Assembly: GCA_002772745.1 (NCBI GenBank)
Contig: PFDV01000003.1
Location: 1 to 64,000, forward strand
Direction: 5' to 3'
Length of the DNA stretch: 64,000 nt
From: Candidatus Peregrinibacteria bacterium CG10_big_fil_rev_8_21_14_0_10_55_24
GTDB taxonomy: Bacteria > Patescibacteriota > Gracilibacteria > Peribacterales > Peribacteraceae
The stretch's first letter is position 1, and each line of letters begins with the position of its first letter. This document shows, one piece after another, positions 62,247-64,000 of this stretch. The notes under the pieces are model-generated. The model was not told the origin of the DNA and searched no databases. It saw nothing but the letters and a program-made list of their open reading frames with translations. The position numbers were made by a program, and so were the translations under genes.

Positions 62247-63419
62247 TCACCCCTCCTGGAGCCGCAGAGGCATAACCAGGTGGAGAAGCTGCTTATTGGA
62301 AGGAACCCGAAATACAGCAGGATGCATGCTATCGGTGACGTGAGCTTGCACTTGTTCATCGTCAACGTGACTGAGAAAGTCTAGGAGGTAAGACGAGCTT
62401 AACGCAATCTTATTTTGCTCTCCTTCCAGGGTAGTTTCGAGTGTTGCCTCATCGCGGCCGATTTGGGTCTGAGGAGTGATGATATGCACTTTGTTATCGG
62501 AGAATTGGAATGTGAGATTATTATTTGTCTCCTTCGCAAAGTAATGCATGCGCTTCACCACTGTAAGAAGCTCTTTTGTGGAGAGCGCCACTATGGTTTT
62601 TGCTTCTTTGGGGATAATTTGCTGGTAGTCCGGGAATTTCCCTTCAATAAGACGAGAAAGGAGACGAGTATCCCCCACACTCACCTCAATTTGTTGGTTA
62701 CTAAGGGCCACGCCAACAGACTCGTTTGCTGCTTGTTTCTTTTTCCCTTTGTCCCCGCCACTCTTCTCTTCCTTTCCTCCGCCCTCTTCTTTGTATGACC
62801 CAAGAATTGTTTTCAATTCTTCGAGTACTTTTGTGGGAATGATGCAGGAAATATCCCCATTGCCGCTGTTGAGTGGGATACGATATTCAGAGAGCCGGTA
62901 ACTATCAGTGGCAACAAAAATGAGATTTCCTTTTTCCGCGCGCAGGTAAACTCCGGAGAGCACCGGCCGCAAAGAAGAGCGGGCGGACGCAAACGTCACC
63001 ATGTGGAGTGCATCGAGAAGTGGAGTGGCATCGAGGGTGAAGTTTTCTTCTTTTTTGGTTGCCGCAATTGTCGGATACTCGGAAGCAGATTCTCCTGCAA
63101 TTAATGTTTTTGCATGTTTTGAGGTGCATTTGAGTTGTGTCCCCTCACTGGTTTCCAGGAGTACTTCGGCATCAGAATTGTACTGCGCAAAGTTAAGAAT
63201 TGCTTTGGCTGGAATAGTAATAACTCCTTCATTTTCGATGTTCGCTTCAAACTGTGTGACAATACTCAACTCTAAATCTGTAGCACTTATTGTACAACGC
63301 TTCCCTTCGACTTCTAAAAGAACGTTCCCAAGAATGGGTAATGCTTGCTGATTACTAATTGCGCGTGTAACAAGATGAAGAGCGCGGAGAAGGTCTGTTG
63401 TCTGGCAGGAAAATTTCAT
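62247..63419 (-). CDS. dnaN: DNA polymerase III beta clamp
   Basis: The sliding clamp holds polymerase III on DNA. The start MKFSCQTTDLLRALHLVTRAI (ATG 63419) is the classic DnaN start; the frame extends upstream without homology. Three similar domains follow, with NVLLEVEGKRCTISATDLELSI in the first and SRLIEGKFPDYQQIIPKEA in the second. An unusual charged insertion, rich in Gly, Lys and Glu (about residues 206-235), lies near the middle domain. The C-terminus HLVMPLRLQEG is typical (usual end MPMRL). Length is 390 aa, slightly long because of the insertion. Confidence 0.96.
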   Translation of the reverse strand: MKFSCQTTDLLRALHLVTRAISNQQALPILGNVLLEVEGKRCTISATDLELSIVTQFEANIENEGVITIPAKAILNFAQYNSDAEVLLETSEGTQLKCTSKHAKTLIAGESASEYPTIAATKKEENFTLDATPLLDALHMVTFASARSSLRPVLSGVYLRAEKGNLIFVATDSYRLSEYRIPLNSGNGDISCIIPTKVLEELKTILGSYKEEGGGKEEKSGGDKGKKKQAANESVGVALSNQQIEVSVGDTRLLSRLIEGKFPDYQQIIPKEAKTIVALSTKELLTVVKRMHYFAKETNNNLTFQFSDNKVHIITPQTQIGRDEATLETTLEGEQNKIALSSSYLLDFLSHVDDEQVQAHVTDSMHPAVFRVPSNKQLLHLVMPLRLQEG

Positions 63420-63450
63420 GGTTCTATATGAAGAGGATAATTGGATAAGT

Positions 63451-63456
63451 ATTATA
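63451..63456 (-). promoter_or_regulatory. -10 TATAAT upstream of dnaN
   Basis: On the minus strand TATAAT lies 31 nt before the dnaN ATG, inside the short palindrome AAGTAT-T-ATACTT (63447-63459). The leader would be about 24 nt, without a Shine-Dalgarno sequence. Confidence 0.5.
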
Positions 63457-63479
63457 CTTAAATCGTCATAGTAGGAACA

Positions 63480-63803
63480 TCTTTTCAAGAAGGATTTTCT
63501 CCAGCCTGTTCCTGTGGATATATTCTTCTCTCTGCTAAAATTTTGCCTAAGAAACAGAAGAATTTTCCCTGAAAGGTTCATTTGGAGAATAAGAGCACCT
63601 GTGTATGTTCACTATTTGTGTGTGGGGGGGGTGTGGAAAACCCGTGGAAAACCACCAAAGAAATCCTTTAAAGAGCCAATCTCTATTCCATGGCTCATCA
63701 TAGCCAAAAACAACAATTGTTGTGCATAAAACCAAGTGAAGAGTGGGGAACGAGATCTACGCTTATCCACAGGAATGTGGAGAGAGCTCATTGCTTATCC
63801 AAG
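63480..63803. other. Candidate replication origin (oriC) with DnaA-box-like sites
   Basis: A perfect E. coli-type DnaA box TTATCCACA lies at 63763-63771. Near matches are TGTGGATAT at 63513-63521 (inverted, one mismatch), TGTGGAAAA at 63632-63640, CGTGGAAAA at 63643-63651 and TTATCCAAG at 63795-63803. A 14-bp palindrome ACAACAATTGTTGT is at 63710-63723. The region is AT-richer than its surroundings and is the only gap of this size next to dnaN. No dnaA gene is in the window. Confidence 0.55.
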
Positions 63804-64000
63804 AGCCTCAGACCGGTACGCTGCCCTTCCACCGGGTTCCAGCGGAGGGGTTTTGTTCGGTCGGATAACGAGTTCTCCTCCCCTCGTAGTGACAAAACTC
63901 CCATCAGGTATGTCCTGAGAAATCAGTGAGTGGCTGCCAATAAAACTCCCAGCCCCGATTTTGCACCCAGGATTTATGCTGGTGTGGATCCCCAAGCGGC
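63795..64000 (-). CDS. Partial sugar-phosphate nucleotidyltransferase/acyltransferase C-terminus (hexapeptide repeat)
   Basis: The frame is open from the window edge and stops at 63795, so only the last about 68 residues are seen. LGIHTSINPGCKIGAGSFIGSH is a left-handed beta-helix hexapeptide repeat, and the following SQDIPDGSFV resembles the end of bifunctional sugar-1-phosphate nucleotidylyltransferase/acetyltransferases (GlmU-like, archaeal-type subgroup). The C-terminal tail is Pro/Gly-rich. The enzyme probably makes an activated amino sugar for wall or surface glycans. Its 3' end overlaps the right edge of the oriC candidate. Confidence 0.7.
   Translation of the reverse strand, partial: RLGIHTSINPGCKIGAGSFIGSHSLISQDIPDGSFVTTRGGELVIRPNKTPPLEPGGRAAYRSEALG

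Noticed and set aside
63420-63581. N-terminal extension of DnaN by 54 residues
   Set aside because: The extension has no DnaN-like sequence and covers the promoter region; the ATG at 63419 gives the family's usual start.

Overview
The window most likely comes from a Candidate Phyla Radiation (Patescibacteria) bacterium, probably of the Peregrinibacteria/Peribacteria type. This is inferred from a divergent 16S gene with altered primer sites and an altered 3' end, mid-range G+C, small dense operons, a SUF Fe-S system, peptidoglycan genes (murB, murG, ftsW), very large lineage-specific proteins, and replication genes scattered rather than clustered. The standard genetic code fits: TGA is used as a stop, for example in murG.

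Layout. 1-1027 is the 3' two-thirds of a 16S rRNA. It is not followed by 23S; instead there is about 0.8 kb of structured non-coding DNA. 1.8-6.5 kb holds small hypotheticals, a DUF1444-like membrane protein, sufD and sufB. 6.6-11.7 kb is a tight four-gene MacAB-like ABC export operon. 11.9-14.8 kb holds small genes and a SIMPL protein. 14.8-24.0 kb is a single gene for a 3052-residue protein. 24.0-30.6 kb carries sufC, a [2Fe-2S] ferredoxin, a TPR protein, holB, secA and tsaB. 30.7-37.5 kb holds a glycosyltransferase, ftsW, murG, a lipoprotein cyclophilin, gltX, a membrane protein and murB. 37.6-38.5 kb is a two-OB-fold ssb. 38.8-48.4 kb is a run of five overlapping or abutting genes for large, cysteine-rich, secreted proteins with no family I recognise; one carries HExxH and a zinc-ribbon-like motif. 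48.5-56.4 kb has dnaE, tsaC, nrdR, aspS, a coiled-coil protein and tRNA-Leu. 56.6-63.4 kb, on the minus strand, has dnaN, mfd and two coiled-coil proteins. 63.4-63.8 kb is an oriC candidate next to dnaN, followed by the 3' end of a hexapeptide-repeat sugar-phosphate nucleotidyltransferase.

Two features recur across the window. The 16S anti-Shine-Dalgarno core reads CUUCC instead of CCUCC, and almost no start codon is preceded by a Shine-Dalgarno sequence. Many genes instead have a -10-like hexamer (TATACT, TACAAT, TATAAT, TAGGAT) only 6-12 nt before the start codon, which predicts leaderless or nearly leaderless mRNAs. These two signals fit together, and with the secreted Cys-rich cluster and the 9.2-kb gene they are the most interesting content here. 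All functional statements rest on reading motifs and translated sequence by eye; no database search was run.
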